Source: Rhabditophanes sp. KR3021
Taxonomy: Eukaryota > Nematoda > Chromadorea > Rhabditida > Alloionematidae
DNA: 64,000 bases
Direction: 5' to 3'
Assembly: GCA_963281155.1 (NCBI GenBank)
Contig: CAUJLY010000006.1
Coordinates: 1,488,001 to 1,552,000 of the forward strand
The notes under the pieces are model-generated. The model ran no database searches and was not told where the DNA came from. It worked only from the letters and a program-made list of their open reading frames with translations. This document shows positions 12,482 through 26,071 of this stretch, in pieces (the first letter of the stretch is position 1; every line of letters starts with the position of its first letter). The position numbers and the translations under genes were made by a program.

Positions 12482-13390
12482 TCAAATACATTTGTATACA
12501 CATTGACAGTTACAACTGCAGGCAGATGGTAAGTAATGCTTGTGTGTTATTTTGACAGGCAGTCTTCCGTTAGGGCATTGCTCGATTCCACAATAGCATT
12601 CACATGGTGGGCAGGTTTCTAAAAGAGAGTGAGAATGTAAGTTGCGCAATAAAAAGCAATATATTAAATTAATATGATTGGCAGTTCTTTTTTGATGATT
12701 CAGACAAATAATACTTGGTAGGTTTGTCTTAATCACAAACTTACCCAACTTCCAGTCTCTTTTTCCGCTATAGGTACTTGAGGTAAGTGAGCAAACTTCT
12801 AATTTAAATATTATATCTAAAAGAGTATTGTCTGAACTTCTGTATTGATGCCAACATTGAAGTCCACGATATGAAAAATCATTTGTTCCAAGTTTGTGTG
12901 AAAAAGGCTTCCCAACAGAGTTAATTCTTTCGGATGAGCAAGAAAACAAGTCAACCTTCACGTTTGAGGATGAGCAACAAATTGGGTCTAATCTGAAAAA
13001 TGTGAACAATTTGTAAACTTTAATGTGTCGTAACAATAAAAAAGAAAAGTAATCTTACAATACTACACTTGAGTCGTTGTTGAGTGAATATCCATGGAAT
13101 CCCGATAAAAACTGGTTTCCTGAGCATCCCTCTAATTGCCCATTGCATTGAGGAGCACTCACTAATTTATTACAAATTACTTTATCTGCTTCCGTATCCA
13201 GTAGTTGACATTCAATTTGAAAAGAACCTACTACTTTATCTTGCCCAGCCGTGGTGATGCGTTTGATGGCTGTGATGTGGTAGCCAGCTTTGCATTGCAG
13301 TGAAAAATCGCTAGATCCATATGAGTATAACTTTAGATTAAATGAGCAGATCACAATAAGTTGTATTATTAAAGATGTGTAAAACATCAT
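12482..13390 (-). CDS. Secreted cysteine-rich protein of unknown function
   Basis: Three exons (13390-13059, 12992-12745, 12618-12482) encode 238 residues with in-frame GT..AG junctions. The first ~24 residues are a clear signal peptide (hydrophobic run TSLIIQLIVICSF). The mature part has two similar halves of about 75 residues, each with a G(Y/F)H motif and spaced cysteines, ending in a phrase like SYRGLQCW. The arrangement recalls dermatopontin-like or nematode secreted Cys-rich families, but no family could be assigned firmly. The last exon is a compact Cys cluster: CPPCECYC, then CSCNCQCVYKC, suggesting metal binding or dense disulphides. A splice acceptor lies nine bases before the first of two tandem ATGs. 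It is extracellular or cuticular by inference only. Confidence 0.65.
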
Positions 13391-13635
13391 TTATTCGGTC
13401 TGAATGTTTAAATTTAAAAAGTAGGTGTATTCTTCTATTTAACGTACATTTAGATTAATCGTGACCATATTTAGTGGATATAATGTACATAATCATCGCC
13501 AAATTTGGATGATTGTGTGTTATATTGACCTAAAGAAGGTATGCACAGCATTAATCAAACAAGTATTAAGAAATAGATATTTATGGTTTCATCATCATAA
13601 ACAATATTAGAAGGCAGAGAGGTGTGAGTTTATAA

Positions 13636-14251
13636 TTATGTAAAATACTTTTCAATTTGGCTGAAGATTTCTTCTACATTTCCAGAGGATACAATCTCGT
13701 GGACCATCTGTTTGTCCTCGAAATGTTTAATGATTGGTAATGTGTGGGAGTGGTAGGTGGAAATACGTTTTTTCAAACTTTCCACATTATCGTCAGTTCT
13801 GCCCTGTCCACGACTAAGGCATCTACTTAGACAAATCTCCTCTGAGCATGAAAGATAGAGAACGAAGTTAATTGTGGCTAGATGAGACATTTCTTCAGCC
13901 CATCCCCTTAAATTGTCCTCGTTTCTTGGGAAGCCATCAACCAGAAATCCCTTGGCTCCTTGTGCAGCAGTCATGGCATTCTTTAATAATTGACAGGTGA
14001 TTTGGACTGGTACGATGGTACCATTCACAATATGACTTTCAATCAATTGCCCAACCTCAGAGTCTTTTCTTTCTCTTTCTGCGCGCAATAAGTCTCCGGC
14101 GCTCAAGTGGATGTAATTACATTTCTAAAAATACAAGTAATCAAGTCAAAAATGATGTAATTTGCTATCTTTTCGTTACCTCTTGAATCTTGGAGCATTG
14201 AGTCCCCTTGCCCGATCCTGGTGGTCCCAACACAAATACTACATTAAACAT
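13636..14251 (-). CDS. CMPK1: UMP-CMP kinase
   Basis: Two exons (14251-14180 and 14124-13636) encode 186 residues. The enzyme transfers phosphate from ATP to UMP, CMP and dCMP in cytosolic pyrimidine nucleotide synthesis. The P-loop [10 protein letters not shown] is at residues 9-18, followed by the NMP-binding [15 protein letters not shown], the DGFPRN motif with the NMP-contacting Arg, and the LID segment RGQGRTDDN. The shape and length (family about 196) fit UMP-CMP kinase rather than adenylate kinase 1, supported by the GTIVPV and [11 protein letters not shown] phrases. The start is set by the exon-1 ATG three residues before the first beta strand. A splice acceptor lies 30 bases upstream of it. 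All catalytic residues visible; expected to be active. Confidence 0.95.
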
Positions 14252-14281
14252 TCTTGTTGATTTCTTTAATTATCTGATAAA

Positions 14282-15429
14282 CTAAAAATATAAATACAAA
14301 GTAAAAGTGAAGAACGCATTGGTGGAAGAAGGGAGAGCGCATACAAAGGAATAATTAGATGTCTTCTTGTAGTTGAACATTTTTACACGTATGTGTAAAT
14401 GTTCATATACCAATTTAAACCCCAACAAGAGATAGTCTCCAAAATTGACAAGTATTGTAATGAAGATAGTTTGTTGATATATGATTGTATTAATATTTTG
14501 GTTGAAGTAACAGTTGGCGGGGTTATTTAAGGGTACGATTATTGAGATTAAATTGAATGACTGATGTTTAAATATTATTATCACAATCAAAAGAAAGAAA
14601 ATGATATAGTAAAGTATTAATAATTATCTAATCAAAAAGGATCTGAAAGTTTATCGTGCGAATTTTTATCAGAAGTGGTTCAGGGTGAGAAATGTATACA
14701 ACAATGGATAATTGTTCTTCCTTTTATCGTCATCATTTTTCAAGCTCGCTAAAGCACAATTGATAGATTAAAAGATGAGGCTCTTATTCTCCTTTATATA
14801 TTCACTAAAAAACATTTCCCTTTTTAACGAGAATAAAAAATAGTTAAATAGAAGAGATAAAATTTGATGACACCACTAGTTGATGCAATGTTATATGATA
14901 GACCAAAAGAAACTAATTGTCATACATACCAACTAACATCTGTCCTCAACGCACCTTTTTTAAATATTAAATAGCGACTGTTTGGGAATAGACGGGTGTA
15001 TTATGTGTTAAATATATAAATGTACCTTACATATTTCCTCAAATCACTTCTGTTTAGTAAAGACTTTGCCACTAACGAAATGTCTAACTTTTGTCATAAT
15101 CTAGACATGTCATCTTTGTTTTAAAACTACAAAATTAGATCGAATATGTAATAACACATTTTAGATACAATTCAACACAATTTCGAGTTCTTATCACTTA
15201 AAATGTGTTAAATAATTCGTAAAATGAACGAAATTATAATCTACACTGAAAGACAAAAAAGACAATACTTGATGATGTATAAATGAAGAGTTTTTTATAA
15301 ATCGGGTAAATGAAGATCAGTTATATTACCTGTTTTTTAAATGTATTTTTATTCGGATAATATCAAAAAAATATAATTAAATTTGTGTGAAGTTGGATAG
15401 TCTTTGTTATTAAAAACGCGTCCAATTAA
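14282..15429. other. Gap between UMP-CMP kinase and iPLA2
   Basis: AT-rich, without a coding-like frame. It holds the kinase 5' region at one end and the iPLA2 3' end at the other. Confidence 0.4.
15348..15353 (-). other. Poly(A) signal of the iPLA2 gene
   Basis: AATAAA on the minus strand, 77 bases beyond the iPLA2 stop codon. Confidence 0.55.
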
Positions 15430-18400
15430 TTAGGTTGTATTGATGCCTTGGAATTGGACATTGTTTGGTAAAGTTGGTGGGTCATCTGTTTGGGTAGCTT
15501 GCTCGATCGTGGTTCCATCTACACTTGAATCAAAGAAATGACGTCTTTTTGCGGACATTCCTATCTTTTTTAGTAGTGCGCAAAGTTTGACGATGCATTC
15601 TCTTTTGCTGTGATAGTATTCGATACTTTCCCACATCATTCTTGACAACTCCAAATCATCCTTTGTGTCCATTGCAATATCTTTAAATAGGGGTGCTGAA
15701 AGTCGGAAAAAGGGAACATCGATACTAGTGCACCACGCCTGACCACGATCAACAATTGCCCCGTCTGTTGCTGTAACTTGCTCAACTAACATCACTCCCA
15801 GAGTTTTTATTGCCACTGAAAAAGCTAAGGGGTTTGCGGAAATTTCCATATTTGAGGGATCCAATGGAATTGTTGGGATGACTCCTGTTCCTACACTCAA
15901 TAAACATCCTATCTTAACACACCTTTCAGGAGTCCCATTTAATTTATTAGCATTATTCCACATCTCAACTTCGGAGATTAAATCGGATGTTGGATTATTT
16001 GAGATGATTCCTCCGTCGATATAAGTATTATCGACGCAAGAAAAATAAGTTGGTGCAGCAGAGGATCTTCTTAGTGCTTTCCACAAATGAGTCTCATCGG
16101 GATTTGTATATCCAAGACGAACATTTTCCTCCTCAGTCAGTGGTAGTTGATAGTTTCTCATAAATTCCAGTTGAACAGGAAAGCAATCTGCTCTAACAGT
16201 CGGAAACATCAACCTTGGCCATTTGAGATCTCCCAACTTTGTGTCTTCCCCAGATTCCTTTTTAATGAACGCTTCAAGATTATTAGTATTATAAGGCCTA
16301 ACCCATCCATCAAATATAATATCTTTCAAGCGCAAGTAAATCAACTGGCACTCTCTCAACGTCTTGCCTTGGGCTAAGCCGGACGCAATCAATGCTCCCG
16401 TTGAAGTTCCTGCACACCAATCAAAGTACGGAGCAATACTCTCACCCATAATATGTTCGATGTATAACAAAGCTTGAATTAATAACAACCCCCTTATTCC
16501 ACCTCCATCTAAAGTAAGTATATTTATGTAATTTCCTTCCACCCCTTCAGCTTCCATTCTTTCTAATTGTGTTAATAGATTGGCATAGATGGAGTCTTGT
16601 AGACGTCTCATAACAAAATTGGTCTCCTCAGCTGAAACAAAACTCGAAATTCCATTCTCAAGGTCCTCGATTTTGATAATTTTTTGAGTACACAAACTTT
16701 CCTTTGACATACTTCTTGTACTTTTGATGTTAAAACCCATTCCTTTCGTTGAAACACACCCAGACACACACCCTTCTTTGATAGTTGGACATCTCAAAGC
16801 TTCACATATGATTAAACTTTTCAAAATTTCCTGTTCATTTAACTTTGCCGCGACATGACGTGGTGTATCCTTTTGCCTATTGTAAACGTTCGCATCAGCA
16901 CCCAGTGAAAGCAAAAGCCTCGTCACTTCCAGATATCTATTTGAGACGGCAATATGCAAAGCGGTGTCGCCATTTCCATTCGGTATATTCAAATCACAAT
17001 TGTAGGATGAAATCGTCATTATCATTCCAAGGTCTCCTTTGTTTGTGAAAATATGGAGTGGAGATTGACCGGCATTGTTGAGAATATTTAGATTGAGTTC
17101 ATGTCCTTTTAGGTAAAGCAAGTTGCTTAGAGGGTTTTTGTGAGTAGCTACATGGACAACTGTATTTCCAGTTGTAGCGTCTTTTTCAAACAGTAAGTTA
17201 GGTTGAGCTTCTAAAATACTTTTGATAACATCTTGCCCTTTGCCTTTCGAGGCAATGGCTTCAAACAAGGCGTTTTTACCCGATCCTTTAGGTGACAATT
17301 CGGCACCTCTTTTTAATAAAGCAGTCATGCATAGAGGATTGGCATTTCGGATGGCTAGTAGGAGTGGTGTTAAGCTATCATTATTAAGTGAATTAATCAA
17401 ATCCTTAGACTTAGAAAATTGCAAAACCAACTCAATCATACCAACAGAAGTTAAAGCAGCATAATGAAGGGCATTATTTCCAGACATATCGACTGCCGTA
17501 ACACTCGCATTATGTTCTAGTAATTTGCGTACGATGTTTTCCTGATTTGTTTCAATCGCTAACATTAAGGGATACTTTCCTTCAGGAAGTGATAAAACGT
17601 TCATTAGTCCTTCAATGTCAAAGTCTTTTGTTTTTAAGTAGTCCATTCCGGAGTACAGAAAGATGTCTGCTCGTTGGCAAGCAATGGCAATGTGAATTGC
17701 TCGCCAAAGTGGTTTCTCTTGAAATTTGATAGTAATATCCCGAATTTTCTTACGGCAATCTTTCGTTTTGTCTAAAACAATTTGGGTTGCATATTTGTTT
17801 TAAGTGGAAATTATTTGGTATAAAATAAATAGTTTCCTTTACCTACCGATTAAAGTTAGAAGTATTTCACATTCTAAGGTTCGTCTGTAAAAGTCAAGTG
17901 CGTCCGGTAAGTCTCTAGAACGGTAGAGAGACAACGTTTTAATTGCCTTTTTAGGATCGTCCATTTTATAGCTATACACGACATGATGTAATGGTACGGT
18001 TGGTTCGTTTTTGATGGTTCCTTGGACAATACGAATGGTTGTAGACGTTGAGGAAGACTCCACTGTATCTTCGCTGTCTGGATACAGAGTCTCGTGAGCG
18101 GAAAGCAATTCATCTGGAAAATAAACAACCTCATAACTGTCCGCCGGAATCCAATAATCTTCCCCTAGTAGTTTATCCTTTGCCGTTGTCCAAAGGTCGC
18201 TTAATTTGACTGCTACACTTGCCAACGAGAATAAACTGAAAACATAAATATTTACTTTTATCCTTAATCCTGGGGTTGTTAAAGGGATGCTTTATGGGAA
18301 TTGTTTTCAAAATACAACCAAACTATTTACCTTGGCTTAGAATTGTGTCTTGTCAAAAGAACAGGAGATGATGGCGGAGTTACAGTGCCCTCATCCTCAG

Positions 18401-18479
18401 GCTCAGTACTGGTGCCCGTTGCTTCGCTGATATTAGCACAAAAAAGAGCCTTGTTGTCATCCTGGAGGCGTAATGCCAT
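15430..18479 (-). CDS. PLA2G6: Calcium-independent phospholipase A2, group VI (ankyrin + patatin)
   Basis: Three exons (18479-18331, 18235-17847, 17771-15430) encode 959 residues. The enzyme hydrolyses the sn-2 ester of glycerophospholipids in membrane remodelling and lipid signalling. Residues about 235-510 contain ankyrin repeats, with phrases such as NNALHYAAL and NGDTALHIAVSN. The patatin-like catalytic domain follows: the oxyanion DGGGIRG near residue 600, the nucleophile elbow GTSTG near 633 and the catalytic Asp in DGGIISNNP near 765, so the Ser-Asp dyad is intact. The order and length match animal iPLA2-beta (about 800), with a somewhat longer N-terminus. The donor of exon 2 is GTAGGT; the overlapping GTAAAG four bases on would shift frame to an early stop. 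The start used is MALRL at 18479; an in-frame ATG at 18530 would add 17 hydrophobic residues, probably UTR. Confidence 0.93.
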
Positions 18480-21400
18480 ATTTAAAAAGTTGAAAAATAT
18501 AAATATTGTAGCTAGATATGCAACTTGCACTAGACTATTTATAAATCTGAAATGGCGTTAATTCAAAAAAGATGTAACCAATAAAGATGTCAATAGGTCG
18601 TTTTAATAAAACACCACAAGACATTAATAATGAATCAGCGTTATGGTGCGATAAAATAATTGGTACAAAAGGAATGATGATTAATACAAACAATTACACA
18701 CCAATAAATTGTCATCGAAATTTAAAAAAGCTTTTTGCACCCCATTAAAGTGTGCCTAAACAACAACATCAAACTAACGTTTAGTATAACTTTTATTGGA
18801 TGAAAAATGAAACAAAAGTTTGTTTTCTAAAAGACCAGAAAACATTAGCTCATGTGCATCTTTATGGCCAAATGTATCTTGTTTTTTAAAATGTTTGAAT
18901 TGTGGTAGTGCATTAGGTTTTTGTCGAAAAAGCCAGGAATGTTTTGTATGTTAACTGATAAAAAAGAGAATTTGAGACACCAAAATAGTCCCCAAAATAC
19001 ATATGATTTGTAAAAGTGAGGACGGATGTGCCTACGTTTTATGTTGACAGTAAAATAAAGAAAAGTTTAGATTGAAATGAGATTGTTTGGGTGAGATGTG
19101 TTAAGTTTAACAAGGCTAATAATTAGGTACAATGCCTTTATTCAACGACACGGCTTTGGAGGACTCTCCGATTTGATGGTAGTGCTAACAACAACATAAA
19201 AGGATAAAGATAAAATCTAATTAAGGTAATCAAGTTTACATTCAGCTTGCATTCGTACTATTTTGACACTAATTCGCTACTTCATTATTTTAAGCTGGTT
19301 TTATTATTCAGAATAATTAAAGAGAAAGGCAACAATCCACTAATGAAACCTTTTTGATTTAACATTTTTAGTAGTAAGAACCACGAAATAGCAGATAAAT
19401 AGAACACTATTTATGTTCTATACATCAATTTATCATAAGAATAAAAACTCGTGGTCGGGTAACATAAGGGCACCAGTTATAAAATATGGAACCCCTAAAT
19501 GCAGCTACATTTATTACTATAACTAAAAATAGATACAAACAATTAAAAAATCGATTTGTAAGTAGTTTATGTGGTAGCCATACAATAGATCTCGAGAACA
19601 AATTTTAGTAACTACAAAAATAGCAATACCAATCAAATAAAATGAAAGTCTCACATCGATTTGCACCAAACAATCGCACCAATGTCAATATCAACAAACC
19701 ATCCTATTATTCATACTTTTATGATGGAACAATAATAGGGAGATCGTCAATGGTAGTCCAAACTTTAAAATTTAGTACATTTACTAGATTTATAGTTATA
19801 GTGGTTAATGTTTTGAAGTTGAACTAGCATTTGTGGAAATGACATAAACATATGCCTCCTCAGTGTGGCATGCAGTGATATTTTGAGATAACAAAAATAA
19901 ATTAATTAAAAAAGTGAGTATACATAGTTAAATTAAAATAATCTGCTACTAGCATAAAAACGTATAATCATATTTTTAAGAGTGATGTACAAAAGAAAAA
20001 TATCCATGCGAAAAATAATAAAGCAAGTTTTGGTTAAGTAGGAGTTGACCTTTATTTAGTAATAATAAAAAAGACCATTTGCTTTAGGCTTGTGATTTGT
20101 TGAAAACAATCGACTGGATTTAAAAAAGTATAAAAGAATTAAAAAATATTATTTGATGGTGTTTGTATTTGATTTGACTTGAAAAGCGAAGTACATAACA
20201 ATAAGTTGAAATCGTTTTTAGATAGACATAAACAAACACAAGCATGCAGTAGTAAAGGACAAATAATTGGTTTGTCTTTATCAAATGATGATTCTTGTCT
20301 AAGGGATGTATGTTTTTTCAATTAATTTAAAGAAGCATAACCAACGAGATGCTAATAATAAATGGGAGGAAGATAAATATGTTAGTAAGGAAATGATTGA
20401 AAGTCGCCAATTGAATATGTTTTATTATAAAACGAGGCTTTCAAATAGTAATCAAAATGTGCTTCAAAAATTGAGGTAATTGGTTTAAGCTTGCAACTAT
20501 TGCCTATGTTTGAAATTGATTAAAGGGCAGTTTTGCGTTGACATGTTTAAACATAATATTGTTTACCAGTCATTATGAGTCAATTTAACTAAAAAATCAA
20601 TGTGTTCTTAACAGATGACGTATCCTTTATTTTGTTGTACACAATTTCCAAAGTTTGTATCTACAAAATATAAGGTGTTGCTGGTTGCAAACAATCAAAA
20701 TTGTATCGACAATCTTTTAAAAAAATAAATGTATTACATTACTCTTGCAAATATATGGATTGCGACTTCGATATCCGTCGCATTTTTATTTTGCTTTTTA
20801 AATACACGAGCAATATTTTACAAGATCAGATGCTTATTTTCGCACTAATAATACTCAATAATAATTTAGTAAATCCATTTTGTTTTATTACCATTAGTAG
20901 CATTTCTAAATAAGTTTAATTAAATATCATTTTATTTGGGCATATCTTATTATGTGATATGAGTAGTCAATTGTCTGAGGTAACTGTATGCTTCGGTAGT
21001 GTAGCTGTATATTGATTGAAATCATAGTTATGTCAAATTTATATTATTTGCACTTTTTATCACATTTAAACTTACGTATTTGTAAGTGAAAGGTGGTTTT
21101 GAATGTTGTGTGTATTTTTCTTTTCCAATTGGATATAAGATCAAAAATATTGATGTTTACAACTTATTTGCTCAAAACAATAAATATGATTTTTGGTATT
21201 TATAGAATATGCTTTCAATTAGGCATGAATTTGGAATTAATTTTGGGGTTACTCCAAATGTATACCGAGTTCCTGTTGTTGTTTAAATTGGTTATTTAAT
21301 AAAAATGTGATGTTTGAATCGGATGTTAATTTGTGATAAGAGTAGACTTTTTCATTTAAATAAATAATTTTAATCTATTCAAAATAAATTGGCTCGGTAT

Positions 21401-21974
21401 CAGAAATTTGATGGTAGAATAAAAAAAGAACACATTTAATTTTAGTAGATTGACCTTTGCGTACTGACCAGTGCACAGGCTTTTTGTTGATAACAAGTTA
21501 ATTAAAAAGAATACGTGGATTTTTTGCTGAAGATTAGAGAACAATTTGTACAAAAAATAGCGATAACATTTGTTTAAGCATATTGTGTATGACTTCTGAT
21601 CCACAGGAGGATTATTTAATAGTCTAATCACAAAAATAAAACAACATCCTCGGCTTTTGGTTTATTTCGCTTATCAGATACAAAAGATAAATGTAGGGAT
21701 GGTGTCCAATATAAAAGGAATGGAAAGCGACCTAATATGATCATTCGACTTACTTGTCAGTACAATGGCTTTAGTTTGTAGGTTTTTATGTTTACTACAA
21801 GCCATTATTCCGTGTCTGTAATCTAAATTGCTGATTAAATTTTTTTGAAAACTTCATTAATTATTTCTGTTTAAGTATTATTAATACCATTAACATTTTT
21901 TAAGTTTTTAGGAAGTTCTCATATAAAGTACTTGTAGTATACTTTATATTAATCGAAGTTAATTATTAACAAGT
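18480..21974. other. Gene-poor interval between iPLA2 and the LRR gene
   Basis: About 3.5 kb of AT-rich DNA between two divergently transcribed genes. Open frames here are short and have low-complexity composition typical of chance. A small GC-richer patch near 19130-19185 contains a 14-codon frame, too short to support. No repeat family, tRNA or transposon ends were recognised. Confidence 0.4.
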
Positions 21975-22603
21975 ATGATACAATCATGTTGTGCTAGTAG
22001 CAGACAGTATAATTTATCCAACTCACACCACCAAAATCACAAATTATTTATTCTATCCAGTCAAAAATGCTTTACCATTGTAGATTTGTCTTCAGCAAAT
22101 TTAGTATATCTTCCAAAGCAACTTTTGAAGAAATCACACGAAGTAGAACATTTAATTTTAGACGAAAATCAATTGGATGAAAAGGCTTTTAGTTCTTTTC
22201 TTTTTCCTAATTTAAAATCTTTGTCTTTAAATTCAAACAATGTATGTCAAGACCAGTCATTCAAGCCAAATGATACAATAATAATTTTTTAGCACCATTA
22301 ACATCTTTCTTTCAGATCTCAAATATAGGGGTATTTTTCCAGATTTTAAGCAGAGCCGCTCCTAACATAATCTTCCTTAGCATCATAAACAATCCAGGTT
22401 GGCCGCATCTCATCAATAATTCGAACAATGTAAAAATGTACAAAAAATACCTCAAAAAGACGGCTGCATTCTTTCCCAAGTTAATATTTTTAGATTCAAT
22501 TTTGTTGAAACAGTCTCAGGATACAGGTTCCACTACTTCCACCGAAACGACCCCTTCGAATTCCCCATTTGCCTCACATAAGACAAGTGTTTCTGAAATT
22601 TAA
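21975..22603 (+). CDS. Leucine-rich-repeat protein similar to LRMDA (C10orf11)
   Basis: Two exons (21975-22241 and 22316-22603) joined by a GTATGT..TTTCAG intron of 74 nt give 184 residues. Exon 1 carries LRR phrases: DLSSANLVYLPKQLL, VEHLILDENQL and LKSLSLNSNN. Exon 2 has an LRR-cap pattern, APNIIFLSIINNPGWPHL, then Y..YLK and FFPKLIFLDS. This order of short LRRs, a P.L..LS...NP motif, a YkkY segment and a closing L.FLDS resembles vertebrate LRMDA, a small cytosolic protein of the melanosome and endosomal recycling route. The match is from pattern only; U2A'-type and other SDS22-like small LRR proteins are alternatives. The Ser/Thr-rich tail is not conserved. A poly(A) signal follows 87 bases after the stop. 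Confidence 0.7.
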
Positions 22604-22689
22604 GACATTTAAAGCCGTTTGCCCATCGAAGATATAACTATTTTTTATAATTGATAAAAAGCGTATGTATACGTATTGTTTATAAGTAA

Positions 22690-22695
22690 AATAAA
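22690..22695 (+). other. Poly(A) signal of the LRR gene
   Basis: AATAAA located 87 bases past the stop codon of the LRR gene. Confidence 0.55.
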
Positions 22696-25600
22696 AAGAT
22701 ATTTTTTATTGACTTCAAAGTGATATTATTAACAGACTTTTCTATTTATTTATATATTTATGTGACAGTCAAAAACCGTTTTGGTTCAAAAATACACAAC
22801 ACATCTTTTACAACCCTTTAACTTATTATCAATGACACACTATCGTCTTTTGAAACAAAAATATTATGCCAACAATAATTTATGATGTTATATGAACTTC
22901 GAAACGACATTAAACACTCAATAGCCTGTCAGTAAGGGCCTTTATCAGGCATACACTGCCCTCGATCAAGTGCAATGTCTTTAGATACCAGAAAATCAGT
23001 CCCACCACTTAACGTTGATTTGAACTTTTGATGTTTATTACATTTTCAAATCTACTCTCTCCAGATATCATAATTAACTTGACTTATTACAAATATATAA
23101 ACACTTGTTCGAGTGTTGTTCCTCTTACACAACATTACATCGAATATTTAAAAGTTCTTTATAAAATGAATTCAACTATTGTATAATTCAACTTTCTTAT
23201 TCATTAATTAAGTGAGTTTGTAGTCCTTTAATAATTCTATGTGATATACTGGTTTGATTTTCAAAACAGATTTGGGTCTTTCCCATCCTTAAAGAAACTA
23301 AGCAGAATTTCTGATCGAATTCTTTATTTTAAAATGGTTAAAAATATACATAATAGGTTGTTAGTCCTGATGAACTAGGTATGTTTTTGTACGCCCTTTG
23401 TCTGGAGGTTATTTTAATCACTAAATTATTTATTCTTTTTAAATATTACGTAGAGTAATTTAGCTACTCTGGCAATACAAATGTTAGTTAGACTTCAATA
23501 GATTGTATTCCCTAAAAGCGTAATTTAAGGAACAGTAGCATCACTAGATAGCTGATTTTTATTTAGGCCGATTATGAGTCCTTGTAATTTTTTGATGTTA
23601 CGTTGAGCAAGGGAGATTTTTTGGAAATGGGTTAATATTTTTGGATGATTTAACTTTTTGAATAATCAAATAAGTCCAACAACCGTTATCCAATCACATT
23701 TTTAGAATTTTATGTTGTTTCTGAACCTGCGAACTATTCAAAATTTAATGGACATAAAGTGTTTTCAAATTAAATTTTCTCGAAATATACGCAATGCTTA
23801 GTTTGTTTCGGCAATTAATATGCACTTATTCAATGATATTTCCATTTATTATTTGCCTGTTCTATTTAAGATTTGAAACGATTATACAACTATCATATAA
23901 ACATCTTTATTTCAAACACTGACCCCTACCAAACAACTACAAATCGTTTCATTAACCATCAACAAATCTCTTTTCTTTTGAATAGAAATTAAAATTACGT
24001 AAATAATCAAATAAAACATATCACCACTACTTACAATCTCTAAAGTTTATGGGCCTTTGTTTGGCTTATAATAATTGTCAAAATTTATTTCACCCAATCT
24101 GTTCTAAAACTAATATCATTCTATTTGCATCTTCGTTTCTAAATACTTTTCATCCTTAAAAAGAATGGAGTTTGAATTGGGTTCGAATTTGGTTCTCTTG
24201 CCAATTTATAGCTTTAAATGTTTACTCTTGTATACTTCAAAAAAGGAACTTTTATTTCAAGCTCATAATCTTTCGTGACACTTGTCCTTCATAAACCTTA
24301 TGTCCAATGCCTTTTTTGGGTTGTTTGTGTGGGAGAAATCATTTTTGTTGCCTACCAATCTTTAATAATAGCCATATTGACAAACAACTTTTTAAGGCCT
24401 AATTGTGAGTTTGGCCAATTAAACTTTGACGGAAGTATGCATTTAAACTTATATGTGTTTATGTTTAATTATTTAAATCTATGGAGCTTCTGTATTATGA
24501 CCACATTTATATACTTTCCTCTAAATTTACATATTTCTATTTACTACCATAATTTTAACTAACCCTCATCTCATAATTTCACAATCCTATATTCTTTCTT
24601 TTATCATATCAATACCACATTTTTGTAAAAAGCTTTTTCACCACATACACACATCCAAAACAACTACCAGACCCTGAACTTTGCTGACAAACTTTATCTT
24701 CAAGATGTTAATAATAAATTGATGTTAAAAAGTTTCTAATTGACACTTTTATTTCATATATCAATGGAGTAGACAGAAAGAAATGCCGTAACTGATTAGT
24801 CATTTTTTGTTTCCGCTTTTATGATTTAACCACCACAACTAAATAGATTATGATATCCTTTGCAAAGGTTCGTCAACATTTGTACACATTTTATAGGTTT
24901 CGTTCAGATCACTTCAAACAAGGAGACCGTCTATGGTCATTTAGTACTTTAGAGGTCACTTATTCTTATACTCACCGCATCATCACTTCCTATTCAAACA
25001 CAAACACTTGCATACATCTTTTTTGGTCTCTAAGAAAGTCCAAAATCAGTAAACCATCTTAATCTTCTCTTTTAACTATAACCATTTTTTACTAGTCACA
25101 CCAACAACCGATAATCATAATAATATTAATAAAAAGCACTATTACTGGCACAAAAAAGACTGATCATCTGTGTGTGCAATAAAATGTGACCCCTCTATAA
25201 TCTTTATCCTAATAAAATAATAAATTCACATTCGGCTTTATCTAAAAAGAAAAACTACCAATACATATAAATTTATCTTAAATATGCACATATCTATTTT
25301 GATACAGATTCTTTTTAGTGTCTTTTTGACTCAAATATAATAATTATTTGTTTTTATTATTTGCCGCCTCCCATTTTTATATTCATTATATATTTATATA
25401 TCCCCATTTAATTCAAAACAGCTTGGCGTCTTTTTTATTCAGGATCAATCTTTTTAGTGATGTCTAGAAAACATTTAATTGGGCAATTTTTAAATTTTAT
25501 CAATTTACTAATTACATTTTTAAATTGCCTTAAATCAAAAGAAATAAGTATTTACAAAATCAAAGTACACTTTTATTGTACTTACTTTTGGCTTCAACTT

Positions 25601-25981
25601 TCAAATTAGATCATTGTCTTTATTTTTTATTTAATTGGTAACCCTTTAAAAGTGATTTTCAACTAGTTATATATCCTCTTTTAAAGTCCTTTGTCGTTAA
25701 GGTTAAATCTAAATATTTAATTGTTCCTTTTAAAAAATTTAACCAAAATCATACTGTCTATGTAATTATTTTAAAGATACCTTGCAACGTGTGTTTTATG
25801 GCAATTTAATTGCTATTGTTCCCAATAAATACTCAAAAGATTGATGATCATGAGTATATTATTAATTTTATTGATATATTTTATAAATACACTTTCATAT
25901 CAATTAAATATGTTGGATAACAATTAAATAAATAAAAAAGCTACACGCTTTTTGCATCTTTTCTATTTGGTAAATACTTAG
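22696..25981. other. Gene-poor interval, no gene seen
   Basis: AT-rich sequence. The + strand becomes increasingly pyrimidine-rich and G-poor towards 24-25 kb. Open frames at 24275-24562 and 24850-25062 are Phe/Tyr/Ile/Leu/Thr-rich, as expected from pyrimidine-rich DNA, and have no recognisable domain. Confidence 0.4.
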
Positions 25982-26071
25982 ATGTATGGAAGTATCAAAT
26001 CCAGTAACGGTCCTTTGAAGTCCGAGGAAAGTGTCATTTTATGGCAGAAGTCCGTGGTCGCACATACTTAG
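25982..26071 (+). CDS. Possible 29-residue small ORF or conserved RNA patch
   Basis: An ATG-to-TAG frame of 29 codons sits in a patch distinctly richer in G and C than its surroundings. The codon mix (Lys, Ser, Glu, Val, Gly) is unlike the nearby chance frames. Two copies of GAAGTCCG lie in it, 31 bases apart. It may be a microprotein, an exon, or a structured RNA. There is no other support. Confidence 0.2.
   Translation: MYGSIKSSNGPLKSEESVILWQKSVVAHT

Noticed and set aside
24170..24200. GGGTTCGAATTTGG, like a tRNA B box
   Set aside because: No A box, acceptor stem or anticodon arm could be placed around it.
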